Notes: a model not told the origin generated them from the sequence alone. A stretch of 60,671 bases of DNA from an uncultured Duncaniella sp. (GCF_910577345.1 NZ_CAJTMT010000020.1:1-60671), one strand, 5' to 3'. Shown: positions 43,018-51,583, numbered from the stretch's first letter. Numbers and translations are program-made.

Positions 43018-44606
43018 GCAACGACATTCACTGGATCGACTATTTGATTGTCTTCCTGTCCGTGGCCTCGGCAATCGGTGTGGGCGTATATTTCGCACGT
43101 CGTCAGAAGGACACAAGCACCTACTTCGCCGCCGGAGGCAAGATTCCGGCTTGGGCGGTGGGCATGTCGATATTCGCCACGCTGATTTCAAGCGTCACAT
43201 TCCTCGCATATCCGGGTGCGGCCTACGCCGACAACTGGATTCTTCTCGTCCAGGGACTCATGGTTCCGCTGGTGCTCCTCGCCCTTATCGGTGTCATTGT
43301 CCCGCTGTTCCGCAAGGTGGTGCGTCTCTCGACCTACGAATACTTCGAGCGGCGTTTCGGACTCTTCGCCCGAATGTATAGTTCCTTCGCCTTCACCCTC
43401 GGCCACTTTTCGAAGGCCGGCACGGTGTTCTTCCTCGTCTCGATGGCCCTCTCGACCTTCCTTGACATGAACATCTATGCCATTGTCATTGTCCTCGGCA
43501 TCACAATCATCTTCCTCACCCTCCTCGGAGGCATGGAGGCAATCGTGTGGATGGACGTGGCGCAGGGTGGTCTGCTCATCGGCGGAGGCCTAATTTGCGT
43601 GGTGCTCCTGCTCTTCCTTCCCGAAGGTGGACCCTCGGAGGTGTTGCGCATAGCCGGAGAATACAACAAGATTGATGTCGGACCCTACGACTGGGACCTC
43701 ACCCAGCTCACCTTCCTCGTGATGGTTCTCAACGGTGTCTTCTATGCCTTGCAGAAATACGGCACAGACCAGACCATCGTGCAGCGCTATCTCACCGCGA
43801 AAAATGACCGCGACGCGAAGAAAGCGGCTTACATCGGAGTGCTCATGAGTGTTCCCATCTGGGCAATGTTCATGTTTATCGGCACCTGTCTCTTCGCCTA
43901 CTACCATTCCGCCTCTGCCCCTGTCCTTCCGGACGGACTGAAAGCCGACGAAGTGTTCCCCTACTTCATCAGCAATGAGCTTCCGGTCGGCATACGCGGC
44001 CTCATCATCGCGGCCCTCGCTGCAGCGGCCATATCGAGCCTTGACACAGACCTCAACTGCCTCTCGGCAATCGCTGTGCAGGACTACTATGTACGTTTCA
44101 AGAAGAATGCCACGGACCGCCAGCAGCTCCGCTTCGGCCGCATCATGGTCGTGCTCTCCGGCATCGGTGCTGTGGGTGTCGCCATCCTCTACATCTCCTG
44201 GGGCGGTGAGGGTGTGCTTGGAGCACTGTTCTCGCTCTATGCCATCTTCTCGGCCGGTATTGTCGGCATCTTCCTCCTCGGACTGTTCAGCCGCCGCGCC
44301 AACGCCAAGGGTCTCTATGTCGGCATCGCAGCAGCCGTCCTCTTCACCGCCTACGCCGTACTGACCTCAACCAAGGTCGACATCCACGGCACCGGAGTGA
44401 AAGAATGTCTGCTCGACCTCGGAGAATGGAATTTCACCCACCACAAATACATGCTGGGTGTCTACAGCCACCTCATCGTCCTCATCGTGGGCTATCTCGC
44501 AAGCTATCTCTTCGCCGCACCTCTCGCCGAGAAGGAACTGACCATCTTCGGCTATATCGAGGAGCGCAAGAAAGCCGCTCAGCAACTCGACGTGGAAGCC
44601 ATCTGA
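43014..44606 (+). CDS. Sodium:solute symporter (SSS family)
   Basis: A 530-residue inner-membrane transporter with about 13 hydrophobic segments. Family marks are DYLIVFLSVASAIGVGVYFARR at the N-terminus (read as the first helix), YFAAGGKIPAWAVGMSIFATLISS and ISSLDTDLNCLSAIAVQDYY. SSS members import sugars, sialic acids and organic acids with sodium. Its ATGA overlap with the DapA-like gene implies they handle the same compound; sialate or a sugar acid are both possible. Confidence 0.92.
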   Translation: MSNDIHWIDYLIVFLSVASAIGVGVYFARRQKDTSTYFAAGGKIPAWAVGMSIFATLISSVTFLAYPGAAYADNWILLVQGLMVPLVLLALIGVIVPLFRKVVRLSTYEYFERRFGLFARMYSSFAFTLGHFSKAGTVFFLVSMALSTFLDMNIYAIVIVLGITIIFLTLLGGMEAIVWMDVAQGGLLIGGGLICVVLLLFLPEGGPSEVLRIAGEYNKIDVGPYDWDLTQLTFLVMVLNGVFYALQKYGTDQTIVQRYLTAKNDRDAKKAAYIGVLMSVPIWAMFMFIGTCLFAYYHSASAPVLPDGLKADEVFPYFISNELPVGIRGLIIAALAAAAISSLDTDLNCLSAIAVQDYYVRFKKNATDRQQLRFGRIMVVLSGIGAVGVAILYISWGGEGVLGALFSLYAIFSAGIVGIFLLGLFSRRANAKGLYVGIAAAVLFTAYAVLTSTKVDIHGTGVKECLLDLGEWNFTHHKYMLGVYSHLIVLIVGYLASYLFAAPLAEKELTIFGYIEERKKAAQQLDVEAI

Positions 44607-44617
44607 CACATCATATA

Positions 44618-44680
44618 ATGGAAGGGTAAATAAGGATGATGGAAGGGCACATAAGGACATAAGGTCAGAAGAGACATAAG
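44618..44680. repeat. Copy of the CATAAGG intergenic repeat
   Basis: Two tandem partial units, each beginning ATGGAAGGG, the second running through CACATAAGGACATAAGG to GGTCAGAAGAGACATAAG. They match the units in 31414-31817. Confidence 0.75.
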
Positions 44681-44716
44681 TTTTTTATGTAAACTTCCCG
44701 TCTTAAAAACTTCTGT

Positions 44717-44724
44717 TACTTTTG
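44717..44724 (+). promoter_or_regulatory. -7 box of the alcohol dehydrogenase operon
   Basis: TACTTTTG at 44717-44724, identical to the -7 box of the DapA-like gene, 60 bases before the start. This shared box supports two co-regulated units. Confidence 0.5.
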
Positions 44725-44783
44725 CCCCTTTTGTTCTTCTGTATCTAAAACCCGTAACTTGTTTTTTATTTTCAACTTAAGAT

Positions 44784-45929
44784 ATGAAACCAATCACACT
44801 TCTGCAGCCACAGAAAATCGTATTCGGTTCGGACTGCATCAATACATTCGTTGAAGATTACCTCAAACTCGGACATAAGCGCCTCTTCGTGCTCACCGCT
44901 CCTCCCATTGTCCCCCTCATCGAGCCGACTTTGGCCAAACTGAAAGAGAACGGCGTGAGCATCGAAGTATTCCAGAATATCGTAGCTGAGCCTACGCTCA
45001 ACGACTTCGAAGCCATCCTCAAAAGCGCCCGCGAATTCGGAGCCGACAGCGTTGTCGGCATCGGTGGAGGCTCGGTGCTCGATGTTGCCAAACTCGTCGC
45101 CGCCTTCATCAACAGCGACCAGAAGGCAGCCGACTGCTTCGGCACAGGCTTCATCAAGGCCAAGGGTGTATGGCTCGCCTGTCTTCCCACCACAGCAGGA
45201 ACCGGCAGCGAAGTGTCGCCCAACGCCATCCTTCTCGACGAGCGCGACAAGCTCAAAAAAGGCATCGTCAGCCCCTATCTGCTTGCCGACGCAGCCTACG
45301 TTGACCCCAAACTCACAATGACAGTTCCCGCCAAGGTCACTGCCGACACCGGCATGGATGCACTCACCCACTGCATCGAAGCCTACACCAACAAATTCGC
45401 CCATCCCGCAGCCGACATTTATGCTCTCCAGGGTATAAAGCTCATCGCAGCCAACCTTCTCCGTGCCGTCAAAGACGGTAACGACGTCGAGGCCCGCGAG
45501 GCTCTCGCACTCGGTTCGCTCTACGGCGGTCTTGTGCTCGGCCCGGTCAACACAGCCGCTGTCCACGCCCTCAGCTATCCCCTCGGCGGTGAATTCCATA
45601 TCCCTCACGGACTTTCCAACGCCATCCTTCTCCCCTCGGTGATGAAATTCAACCGTCCCGCCAATCTTAAGAAGTATGCCGAAGTTGCAATCGCCTGCGG
45701 CGCACCGCAAGGCAAGGATGACGACGAGACCGCACAGAACGGTGTCGATTTCATCTGCGAACTCTCCAAGGCTGTCGGCATACCCCAGAAGCTCACCGAG
45801 CTCAACATCCCGCAGAGCGCAGTCGACCGCATGGCCAAAGCTGCTATGGAGGTTCAGCGTCTGCTCAAGAACAATCCCCGCGAAGTCACCGAACAGGATG
45901 CCAAGGACATCTACAACTCCCTCTACTGA
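44784..45929 (+). CDS. Iron-containing alcohol dehydrogenase
   Basis: A 381-residue group III dehydrogenase. The NAD-binding loop GGGSVLDVAK lies at 95-104. Metal ligands D192, H196, H261 and H275 have the same spacing as in FucO-type enzymes. PTTAGTGSEVSPNAI is also typical. It catalyses reversible alcohol/aldehyde oxidation. Its gene ends two bases before the PdxA-like gene, so its substrate is probably an intermediate of the same sugar-acid pathway; butanol or lactaldehyde use cannot be excluded from sequence. Confidence 0.92.
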   Translation: MKPITLLQPQKIVFGSDCINTFVEDYLKLGHKRLFVLTAPPIVPLIEPTLAKLKENGVSIEVFQNIVAEPTLNDFEAILKSAREFGADSVVGIGGGSVLDVAKLVAAFINSDQKAADCFGTGFIKAKGVWLACLPTTAGTGSEVSPNAILLDERDKLKKGIVSPYLLADAAYVDPKLTMTVPAKVTADTGMDALTHCIEAYTNKFAHPAADIYALQGIKLIAANLLRAVKDGNDVEAREALALGSLYGGLVLGPVNTAAVHALSYPLGGEFHIPHGLSNAILLPSVMKFNRPANLKKYAEVAIACGAPQGKDDDETAQNGVDFICELSKAVGIPQKLTELNIPQSAVDRMAKAAMEVQRLLKNNPREVTEQDAKDIYNSLY

Positions 45930-45931
45930 TT

Positions 45932-46969
45932 ATGAAACCGATTTTAGCAATCACAATGGGCGATCCGGCCGGTATCGGTCCAGAAATCGTTGTCCGGGCC
46001 CTCAGCCATAAGGAAACATACGAGAAATGCCGCCCAATCGTCACAGGAGACGCAGCGGTGATGCGCGAGGCTGTCAAACTCCTCGGATTTGACTTCAAGA
46101 TCAACGCTGTCGACAAGGTGAGCGACGCGAAGTTTGAGTACGGCACAATCGACGTGTTTGACCTCAAATGTGTCGATATGTCGACCTTCCGCTTCGGTGA
46201 GGTCCAGCCTCAGTGCGGCAACGCAGCCTTCGTCAGCATCAAGAAAGCCATCGAGCTTGCCATGGCCAATGAAGTCGACGGAACCGTCACAGCTCCGCTC
46301 AACAAGGAAGCCCTCAACCTTGCCGGACACCACTACGACGGCCACACAGAGCTTTATGCAACCTTCACCAACACAAAGAAGTATGCCATGATGCTCGCCG
46401 ACGAGAATATCCGTGTCATCCACGTCTCGACCCACGTCCCCCTGCGTAAGGCCTGCGACCTTGTGAAGAAGCAGCGCATCATCGAGGTGACTGAACTCAT
46501 CGCCGATGCCTGCAAGCAGTTCGGAATCGAGAATCCCCTCATCGGTATCGCAGGCCTCAACCCCCACAGCAGCGAGAACGGCATGTTCGGCTACGAGGAA
46601 GCCGAGGAAATCATTCCTGCAATCGAGGAGCTGAAATCACGCGGTTTCAACGTCGACGGCCCCGTTCCCCCGGATTCAATCTTTGCGAAAGCGAAGTGCG
46701 GGAAGTATGACGGCTGCGTGGCCATGTATCACGATCAAGGCCATATCCCCTTGAAAGTCTGCGCCTTCAACTGGAACAAGGAGACAGGCAAGATGGAAAG
46801 CGCCAACGGCGTGAACATCACCCTCGGTCTTCCTATCATCCGCGTCAGCGTGGACCACGGCACCGCCTTTGACGTTGCCGGAAAGGGAATTGCAAGCGAT
46901 GATGCCATGGTGCTCAGCATCGACTACGCGACACGCATGGCGAAGTACCGTTTAGGCATAAAGGAATAA
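45932..46969 (+). CDS. pdxA: PdxA-family dehydrogenase, probably PdxA2-type
   Basis: A 345-residue NAD-dependent oxidative decarboxylase fold. MGDPAGIGPEI, APLNKEAL, GHTELYA, GLNPHSSENGMFG and MYHDQGHIPLK are conserved blocks with the metal-binding histidines. True PdxA oxidises 4-phosphohydroxythreonine for vitamin B6. The PdxA2 branch oxidises four-carbon acid phosphates such as D-threonate 4-phosphate to dihydroxyacetone phosphate. The gene overlaps a DUF1537 kinase by one base, the pairing reported for PdxA2 pathways, so I favour the catabolic role. Confidence 0.88.
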   Translation: MKPILAITMGDPAGIGPEIVVRALSHKETYEKCRPIVTGDAAVMREAVKLLGFDFKINAVDKVSDAKFEYGTIDVFDLKCVDMSTFRFGEVQPQCGNAAFVSIKKAIELAMANEVDGTVTAPLNKEALNLAGHHYDGHTELYATFTNTKKYAMMLADENIRVIHVSTHVPLRKACDLVKKQRIIEVTELIADACKQFGIENPLIGIAGLNPHSSENGMFGYEEAEEIIPAIEELKSRGFNVDGPVPPDSIFAKAKCGKYDGCVAMYHDQGHIPLKVCAFNWNKETGKMESANGVNITLGLPIIRVSVDHGTAFDVAGKGIASDDAMVLSIDYATRMAKYRLGIKE

Positions 46970-48045
46970 TGATTGCCGTTATTGCCGACGACATCACAGG
47001 AGCAGCCGAGATGGCGGGCATTGCCCACCGTCTCGGCCTTCGTGTGAAACTGACCGTGGAACCCGCAGAGGCTCCCGGTTGCGATGTGATTGTAGTGGCC
47101 ACCGACACCCGCTCGATGTGCGAAAGCGAGGCTGCGGCTGAATCCCGCCGTGTTGCCTCCGCACTCGCCTCAATGCCGGATGTGGCGCATATCTTCAAAA
47201 AGACAGACTCAGCCCTGCGAGGCCATGTCGTGGCCGAGCTGGAGGCTATCATAAGCGCCACGCCCTACACCAAGGCCCTCTATATTCCTGCCAATCCCTC
47301 CAAAGGGAGAATCATCCGCGATGGTGTCTACTATGTCGGTGACAAGCCGATTCATGAGACAGACTTCTCATTCGACCCGGAATTTCCGGCCTTCTCGTCG
47401 AAGATGGCGGAGCGTTTCCCGGGATGCGAGGTCAAGGGGATTGAATATGCCGACGCCGTAAACGAGGATGACATGGTCCATGCTGTCTCTTCAGCCGGAA
47501 ACAGCACCATACTCGCCGGTGCAGCCGACCTCTTCACTGCATTTCTGAAACATTATCTTCCGGTCGACGGAGCAAGGAAGACAGAAACGTTCACGCTCGA
47601 CACAACCGACACCCTGATTGTCTGTGGCAGCACTCAGAGCAAACCCATCGACTGCGGCATAGAGACCCTCTATATGCCCACCACACTTTACAACGGCGAA
47701 ACGACTGCCGACAGTTGGGCAGATGAACTTGAAAAGGAATATGACCTCCGACACTCCCTCATCCTCGCCATACGCGACCGTCACCGCACGGGCAAGGAAA
47801 TTGCCGTGCATCTGAGGGAAACCACAGGCCACATTGTCCGACGGCTTGTCGGCCACCATGCTCCCTCCGAACTGGTCATCGAAGGGGGAGCGACAGCCTA
47901 CGCCATCCTCCGGAAATTGGGTTGGGAGTCTTTCACCATAACCCATGAGATTGCCCCCGGCGTAATCCGTATGAGAAGCGACAATGGCACCCACATCACC
48001 ATGAAACCGGGAAGCTATCCCTGGGGCGGACTATTCGCATCGTGA
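46969..48045 (+). CDS. Four-carbon acid-sugar kinase (DUF1537, OtnK/DtnK family)
   Basis: A 358-residue kinase. The N-terminal substrate domain starts with ADDITGAAEMAG (D7, D8) and has FKKTDSALRGH (residues 76-86), both signatures of this family. The C-terminal nucleotide-binding part shows IEGGATAYAILRKLGW and ends in MKPGSYPWGGLF. The family phosphorylates D-threonate, L-threonate, D-erythronate and similar acids at the terminal hydroxyl. At 358 residues it is shorter than the usual 400-430. The start codon overlaps the stop of the PdxA gene, indicating coupling. Confidence 0.9.
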   Translation: MIAVIADDITGAAEMAGIAHRLGLRVKLTVEPAEAPGCDVIVVATDTRSMCESEAAAESRRVASALASMPDVAHIFKKTDSALRGHVVAELEAIISATPYTKALYIPANPSKGRIIRDGVYYVGDKPIHETDFSFDPEFPAFSSKMAERFPGCEVKGIEYADAVNEDDMVHAVSSAGNSTILAGAADLFTAFLKHYLPVDGARKTETFTLDTTDTLIVCGSTQSKPIDCGIETLYMPTTLYNGETTADSWADELEKEYDLRHSLILAIRDRHRTGKEIAVHLRETTGHIVRRLVGHHAPSELVIEGGATAYAILRKLGWESFTITHEIAPGVIRMRSDNGTHITMKPGSYPWGGLFAS

Positions 48046-48083
48046 CCGAATCATAGACATGTACACTACTGAATCAATCTGAC

Positions 48084-48863
48084 ATGCTTATCCTCATAGC
48101 CGAATCAAAGACAATGACACCTTGCGGCAACGCCGTAAGTAAGGCGGACTATGCAGCTTGCCGTCCGATGCTGGAATCCGATGCCGATGCAATCATGGAG
48201 ACCGTCCGCTCCCTGAGCGCTGATGAGCTGGTGGCGACTGTCAAAATCAGTCTGCCGATGGTGAGGAAGTTGCAGCAGATGGCCTACGAGTTTCCCAACA
48301 AGGCTGTCGGGAGCCGTGCCATCGAGGCTTTCACCGGTGTGGTGTTCAAGGCGTTCGACTATGCGTCGCTTGACGAGGAAGCTCGTCGGAACACAACCGG
48401 ATGCGTCAGACTCCTTTCATCGCTCTACGGATGGTTGCGCCCGGATGACATCGTGAAAGCCTACCGGATGGATTTCACAACCCCGCTTGCACCCGGAGGG
48501 AAAGCACTTGCGACATATTGGCGAGACAAGGTGACCGAATGTCTTCTTAAAGAAATCGCGACGGGAGGACATGAGGATGTTTTGAACCTCCTCCCCGGTG
48601 ATGCCGCCAAGTGTATAGACTGGAAGGCCGTGGGCAAGTCGGCGAAAGTGTGGAAAGCTGATTTCCGGGAGCTCTTGCCCGGAGGAACGACCCGGACTCC
48701 GAATTCGGGCAAGCTGAAAACCCTCCGTGGAGAGTTGCTCCGACTGATTGTCACTTCCTGTATCAATTCTGCATCCGGCCTCCTCTCGCTCCACGGGGAG
48801 CATTTCGTCAGCGCGGACTCCGCATCATCCGACGGGAATATCGAATTCCACACAATAGGCTGA
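48084..48863 (+). CDS. yaaA: YaaA/UPF0246 peroxide-stress protein
   Basis: A 259-residue protein of the YaaA family. The blocks MLILIAESKTM at the start, AFTGVVFKAFDY, LLSSLYGWLRPDDIVKAYR and ATYWRDKVTECL are all characteristic. In E. coli YaaA binds DNA and limits free iron under hydrogen peroxide stress. The gene lies 38 bases after the kinase, so it may be read from the same transcript, but its role is independent. The C-terminal 20 residues are less conserved in appearance. Confidence 0.92.
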   Translation: MLILIAESKTMTPCGNAVSKADYAACRPMLESDADAIMETVRSLSADELVATVKISLPMVRKLQQMAYEFPNKAVGSRAIEAFTGVVFKAFDYASLDEEARRNTTGCVRLLSSLYGWLRPDDIVKAYRMDFTTPLAPGGKALATYWRDKVTECLLKEIATGGHEDVLNLLPGDAAKCIDWKAVGKSAKVWKADFRELLPGGTTRTPNSGKLKTLRGELLRLIVTSCINSASGLLSLHGEHFVSADSASSDGNIEFHTIG

Positions 48864-48928
48864 TTCACTATCCGGAATCAAAAGCGGATTTGGCATATCC
48901 GTAATCTTAATTTCGCATTGTTATGTGA

Positions 48929-48958
48929 TTGATTATCAAAATAAAAATCATATCTTTG
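48929..48958 (+). promoter_or_regulatory. Promoter placed directly at the RhuM-Doc start codon
   Basis: TTG at 48929-48931, 19 bases, TATCTTTG at 48951-48958. The start codon is at 48963, so the transcript would begin at or next to the ATG. Confidence 0.65.
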
Positions 48959-48962
48959 CGAA

Positions 48963-49940
48963 ATGGAAGGATACAACAACTCTCAACTCGTAATTTATCA
49001 GTCGCAGGACGGCAATCTGAACATCGACGTAACCCTGCAAAATGATACCGTATGGCTCAGTCAGAATCAAATGTCAGAGCTATTCGATAAGGATCAATCT
49101 GTCATCGCACGTCACATATCCAACGTTTTTAAGGAGGGGGAACTTGAAAAAGAAAGTAATATGCAAATTTTGCATAATACTCTTTCCAAGTATAAACCTA
49201 CTCAAGTCTACAGTCTTGACGTCATTATTTCGGTAGGATACAGAGTCAAGTCAAAACGTGGTACCCAATTCCGCATCTGGGCCAACAAGGTATTGAAACA
49301 ATACCTTCTCAACGGTTATGCCGTCAACGAGCGCATTGCCTCGCAGAAATTCGACGAGCTGAGCCAATTGGTGAAAGTCCTTGGCCGGACAATCAGGAAT
49401 CAGGAAAAACTGACCGATGACAGCCGCTCGCTTCTCGAAGTTGTAGTCGACTACACCTACGCCCTCGACACCCTTGACCGCTATGACTATCAGGAGCTTA
49501 AAATCGAGGAAACAACCGGAAAAGAGGAGTTTCACGCCACTTACGAAAATGCGATGGAGGTAATCCGCGAACTTCATGAGAAATTCGGGGGAAGTTCCCT
49601 GTTCGGAAATGAAAAAGACGACTCCTTCAAAAGCTCCATCGGACAAATCTACCAGACTTTCGGTGGTGTTGACCTCTATCCATCTGTCGAGGAAAAGGCT
49701 GCCATGTTGCTCTATCTGGTAACCAAAAACCATTCATTCAGCGACGGCAACAAGCGCATTGCAGCCACGCTCTTCCTATGGTTCTTGAACGGCAACGGCA
49801 TCCTCTACAACGAGGACGGCACAAAGCGAATCGCCGACAATACCCTCGTTGCCCTTACGCTAATGATTGCCGAAAGCCGCACCGAGGAAAAGGATACGAT
49901 GGTAAAGGTCGTGGTCAACCTCATCAATAAGAATAACTGA
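48963..49940 (+). CDS. RhuM-family protein with C-terminal Doc/Fic domain
   Basis: A 325-residue protein. Residues about 8-120 match the RhuM/virulence-protein domain (VIYQSQDGNLNIDVTLQNDTVWLSQ..., written in part; then GTQFRIWANKVLKQYLLNGY). The C-terminal half (about 190-320) is a Fic-fold domain with the motif HSFSDGNKR (H257), the DGNKR form of Doc kinases rather than the EGNGR of AMP-transferring Fic proteins. Doc toxins inactivate EF-Tu; RhuM proteins have no firm function. No antitoxin gene is adjacent, so self-inhibition or a different role is possible. The promoter abuts the ATG. Base use is more AT-rich at the 5' end than in neighbours. Confidence 0.88.
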   Translation: MEGYNNSQLVIYQSQDGNLNIDVTLQNDTVWLSQNQMSELFDKDQSVIARHISNVFKEGELEKESNMQILHNTLSKYKPTQVYSLDVIISVGYRVKSKRGTQFRIWANKVLKQYLLNGYAVNERIASQKFDELSQLVKVLGRTIRNQEKLTDDSRSLLEVVVDYTYALDTLDRYDYQELKIEETTGKEEFHATYENAMEVIRELHEKFGGSSLFGNEKDDSFKSSIGQIYQTFGGVDLYPSVEEKAAMLLYLVTKNHSFSDGNKRIAATLFLWFLNGNGILYNEDGTKRIADNTLVALTLMIAESRTEEKDTMVKVVVNLINKNN

Positions 49941-49993
49941 GAATATCTTTAGAGGGCGTAACGAATCACACATTTCCTCCTCCTGAGCCTGTC

Positions 49994-50575
49994 TTAACGC
50001 ATTCCCACTTTTCCTCCTCCGGAGCTTATCTTGGCCCATTTACGCTTCGGGGAGCGCGACATCGCGCGACGCTGACGGCGCGACAGACTGATTGTCTCCG
50101 GGCAGGGGGGATACTCCTCATCGTGTGAAAACTGCGTCACCGGATTCTCTATATCCGGTTGATTTGCAGGCATACATTCATGCGTCTCTACACCGGCCAT
50201 ATCATTCGGACCGACAGCGTTTTCCATCGTTTTTTTCTTTCGTGCTGCACGCGCTTTTGCTGCTTTCGACCGTTCAATTGCCCGGTCGATTTCCGGCTTC
50301 ACAAGAGCGAAAATGAGGCTACATTCGATTGGCCACCAATCAAGATCAGCCTTACCCATAGCAAGATATGTGTCAATCAGTGCAAGCGCCGACTTGCACA
50401 CTTCCTTGCCGTTCGGAAGGCAAGCGCAGCTATCGGTGACACGCTGACGGATAGCTGCATAGAATTTTTTGGAAACCGGAAGAGGTGGCAGTTTACAGAT
50501 TGCCGAAGTGGCTGCAATATTGGTGATTGACCTTGATTTTTTGCCTGTGGAGGTCAGAGGTGATGTCTTTTTCAT
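49994..50575 (-). CDS. Hypothetical basic protein under a palindromic promoter
   Basis: A 193-residue protein of no family known to me. It is basic at both ends: KKTSPLTSTGKKSRS at the start and RRQRRAMSRSPKRKWAK near the end. A central helical part (about 35-105) contains CSLIFALVKPEIDRAIERSK followed by an Ala/Lys/Arg stretch (AAKARAARKKK). It could bind nucleic acid; this is inference from charge. The gene is monocistronic, with a promoter in a perfect 16-bp palindrome 25 bases upstream. Its last codons lie in an imperfect duplication of about 36 bases. Confidence 0.6.
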   Translation of the reverse strand: MKKTSPLTSTGKKSRSITNIAATSAICKLPPLPVSKKFYAAIRQRVTDSCACLPNGKEVCKSALALIDTYLAMGKADLDWWPIECSLIFALVKPEIDRAIERSKAAKARAARKKKTMENAVGPNDMAGVETHECMPANQPDIENPVTQFSHDEEYPPCPETISLSRRQRRAMSRSPKRKWAKISSGGGKVGMR

Positions 50576-50584
50576 GATAGTGGT

Positions 50585-50623
50585 CGGATATTAATTTTGT
50601 TTTTGACACAAAATTAATATCCG
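50585..50623. promoter_or_regulatory. Perfect 16-bp palindrome carrying two opposed -7 boxes
   Basis: CGGATATTAATTTTGT at 50585-50600 and its exact inverse ACAAAATTAATATCCG at 50608-50623 are separated by 7 bases. Each arm contains TAATTTTG: plus strand at 50592-50599, minus strand at 50616-50609. The minus-strand box fits the 193-residue gene. The symmetry suggests an operator for a dimeric, perhaps self-regulating, protein. Confidence 0.7.
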
Positions 50624-50670
50624 AAATTTCCGGAAAGGTGCGATAATGCAAAGGACTGATAAAAATTTTG

Positions 50671-50678
50671 TAACTTCG
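50671..50678 (+). promoter_or_regulatory. -7-like box of the AlkD-like gene
   Basis: TAACTTCG at 50671-50678 is a common variant of the -7 box, 63 bases before the chosen start at 50741. Confidence 0.4.
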
Positions 50679-50740
50679 CAGACCTATCAACCATTCTAAA
50701 AAACTTGTCCATCATACACCCCTCAAAAAAAGAGAAATCC

Positions 50741-51484
50741 ATGATTAAAGCAGCAGACATAGAAGCTACATTGCTGAGCATGGCGGATGAACGTCAGGCC
50801 CGGCAACTGTTGAGATTTTTTAAAACCGGTCCGGGAGAATACGGCGAGGGTGACAAATTCATCGGTCTGCGCAATCCACAGGTGCGCATGGTAGTGAAAG
50901 AAGCATGGAAGGAAACTCCGCTTTCCGAAGCTGAGAAACTCGCGAGGTCGCCTCTCCATGAAGTGCGTCTGTGCGGACTTCTGATAATGGTGGAGCAATA
51001 TCTGAAAGCCATGAAAAAGGGCGACACGGAGGCTATGAACCGGATTTTCGAATCATATCTTGCACTGCATCCGTATATCAACAACTGGGACCTTGTCGAC
51101 CTCTCGGCGATAAAGATTGTCGGCAATCATGAGGTCATGAATCCGGAACTCACCCTGATGGACGAGTGGATAAAACCGGATGGCCACACCCTCTGGCAAC
51201 AGCGCATCGCCATGGTCAGCACATGGATGCTCACCCGCAGAGGCCATATTGACAAATGCCTCGGAAGAGCCGGATTCCTGCTGTCGAGTCCCCACGACCT
51301 CTTGCACAAGGCCGCGGGCTGGATGCTTCGAGAAGTATGGAAGAAGGGTTATCGGCGTGAGTTGCGCGCTTTTCTTGATGAGAATGTGGCCCGTATGCCC
51401 TCAATCATGCTCAGCTACGCCTATGAACAGATGGCCACAGACGAACGCCACGAATGGCAATCAAGGCGAAAAAGCGGACGATAA
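50741..51484 (+). CDS. DNA alkylation repair protein, AlkD-like
   Basis: A 247-residue all-helical HEAT-like repeat protein of the DNA alkylation repair family. I chose ATG 50741 (MIKAADIEATLL) because the longer frame begins with TTG and adds an unconserved basic leader. Family features are GVRNP-like GLRNPQVRMVVKEAW, INNWDLVDLSA (aromatic and acidic residues of the DNA groove) and the W-R-x-R-I-A-like LWQQRIAMVST. AlkD enzymes remove bulky or positively charged alkylated bases without flipping them. Exact specificity is not predictable. Confidence 0.88.
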   Translation: MIKAADIEATLLSMADERQARQLLRFFKTGPGEYGEGDKFIGLRNPQVRMVVKEAWKETPLSEAEKLARSPLHEVRLCGLLIMVEQYLKAMKKGDTEAMNRIFESYLALHPYINNWDLVDLSAIKIVGNHEVMNPELTLMDEWIKPDGHTLWQQRIAMVSTWMLTRRGHIDKCLGRAGFLLSSPHDLLHKAAGWMLREVWKKGYRRELRAFLDENVARMPSIMLSYAYEQMATDERHEWQSRRKSGR

Positions 51485-51583
51485 ATAACTCTCCGGAGTG
51501 AGCGACCATCTCAACCTACAGGCGGGGGTTGACGTTTACAGTAATGACACGCACACTATAATCCTTATCCCAACTTCTCAATC

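Noticed and set aside
45932..46969. PdxA as a vitamin B6 biosynthesis gene
   Set aside because: The one-base overlap with a DUF1537 kinase and the dehydrogenase upstream fit the catabolic PdxA2 branch better. B6 function is not fully excluded.
50585..50623. Invertible promoter (phase-variation switch)
   Set aside because: The inverted arms are only 7 bases apart, far too close to flank an invertible segment, and no invertase gene is adjacent.
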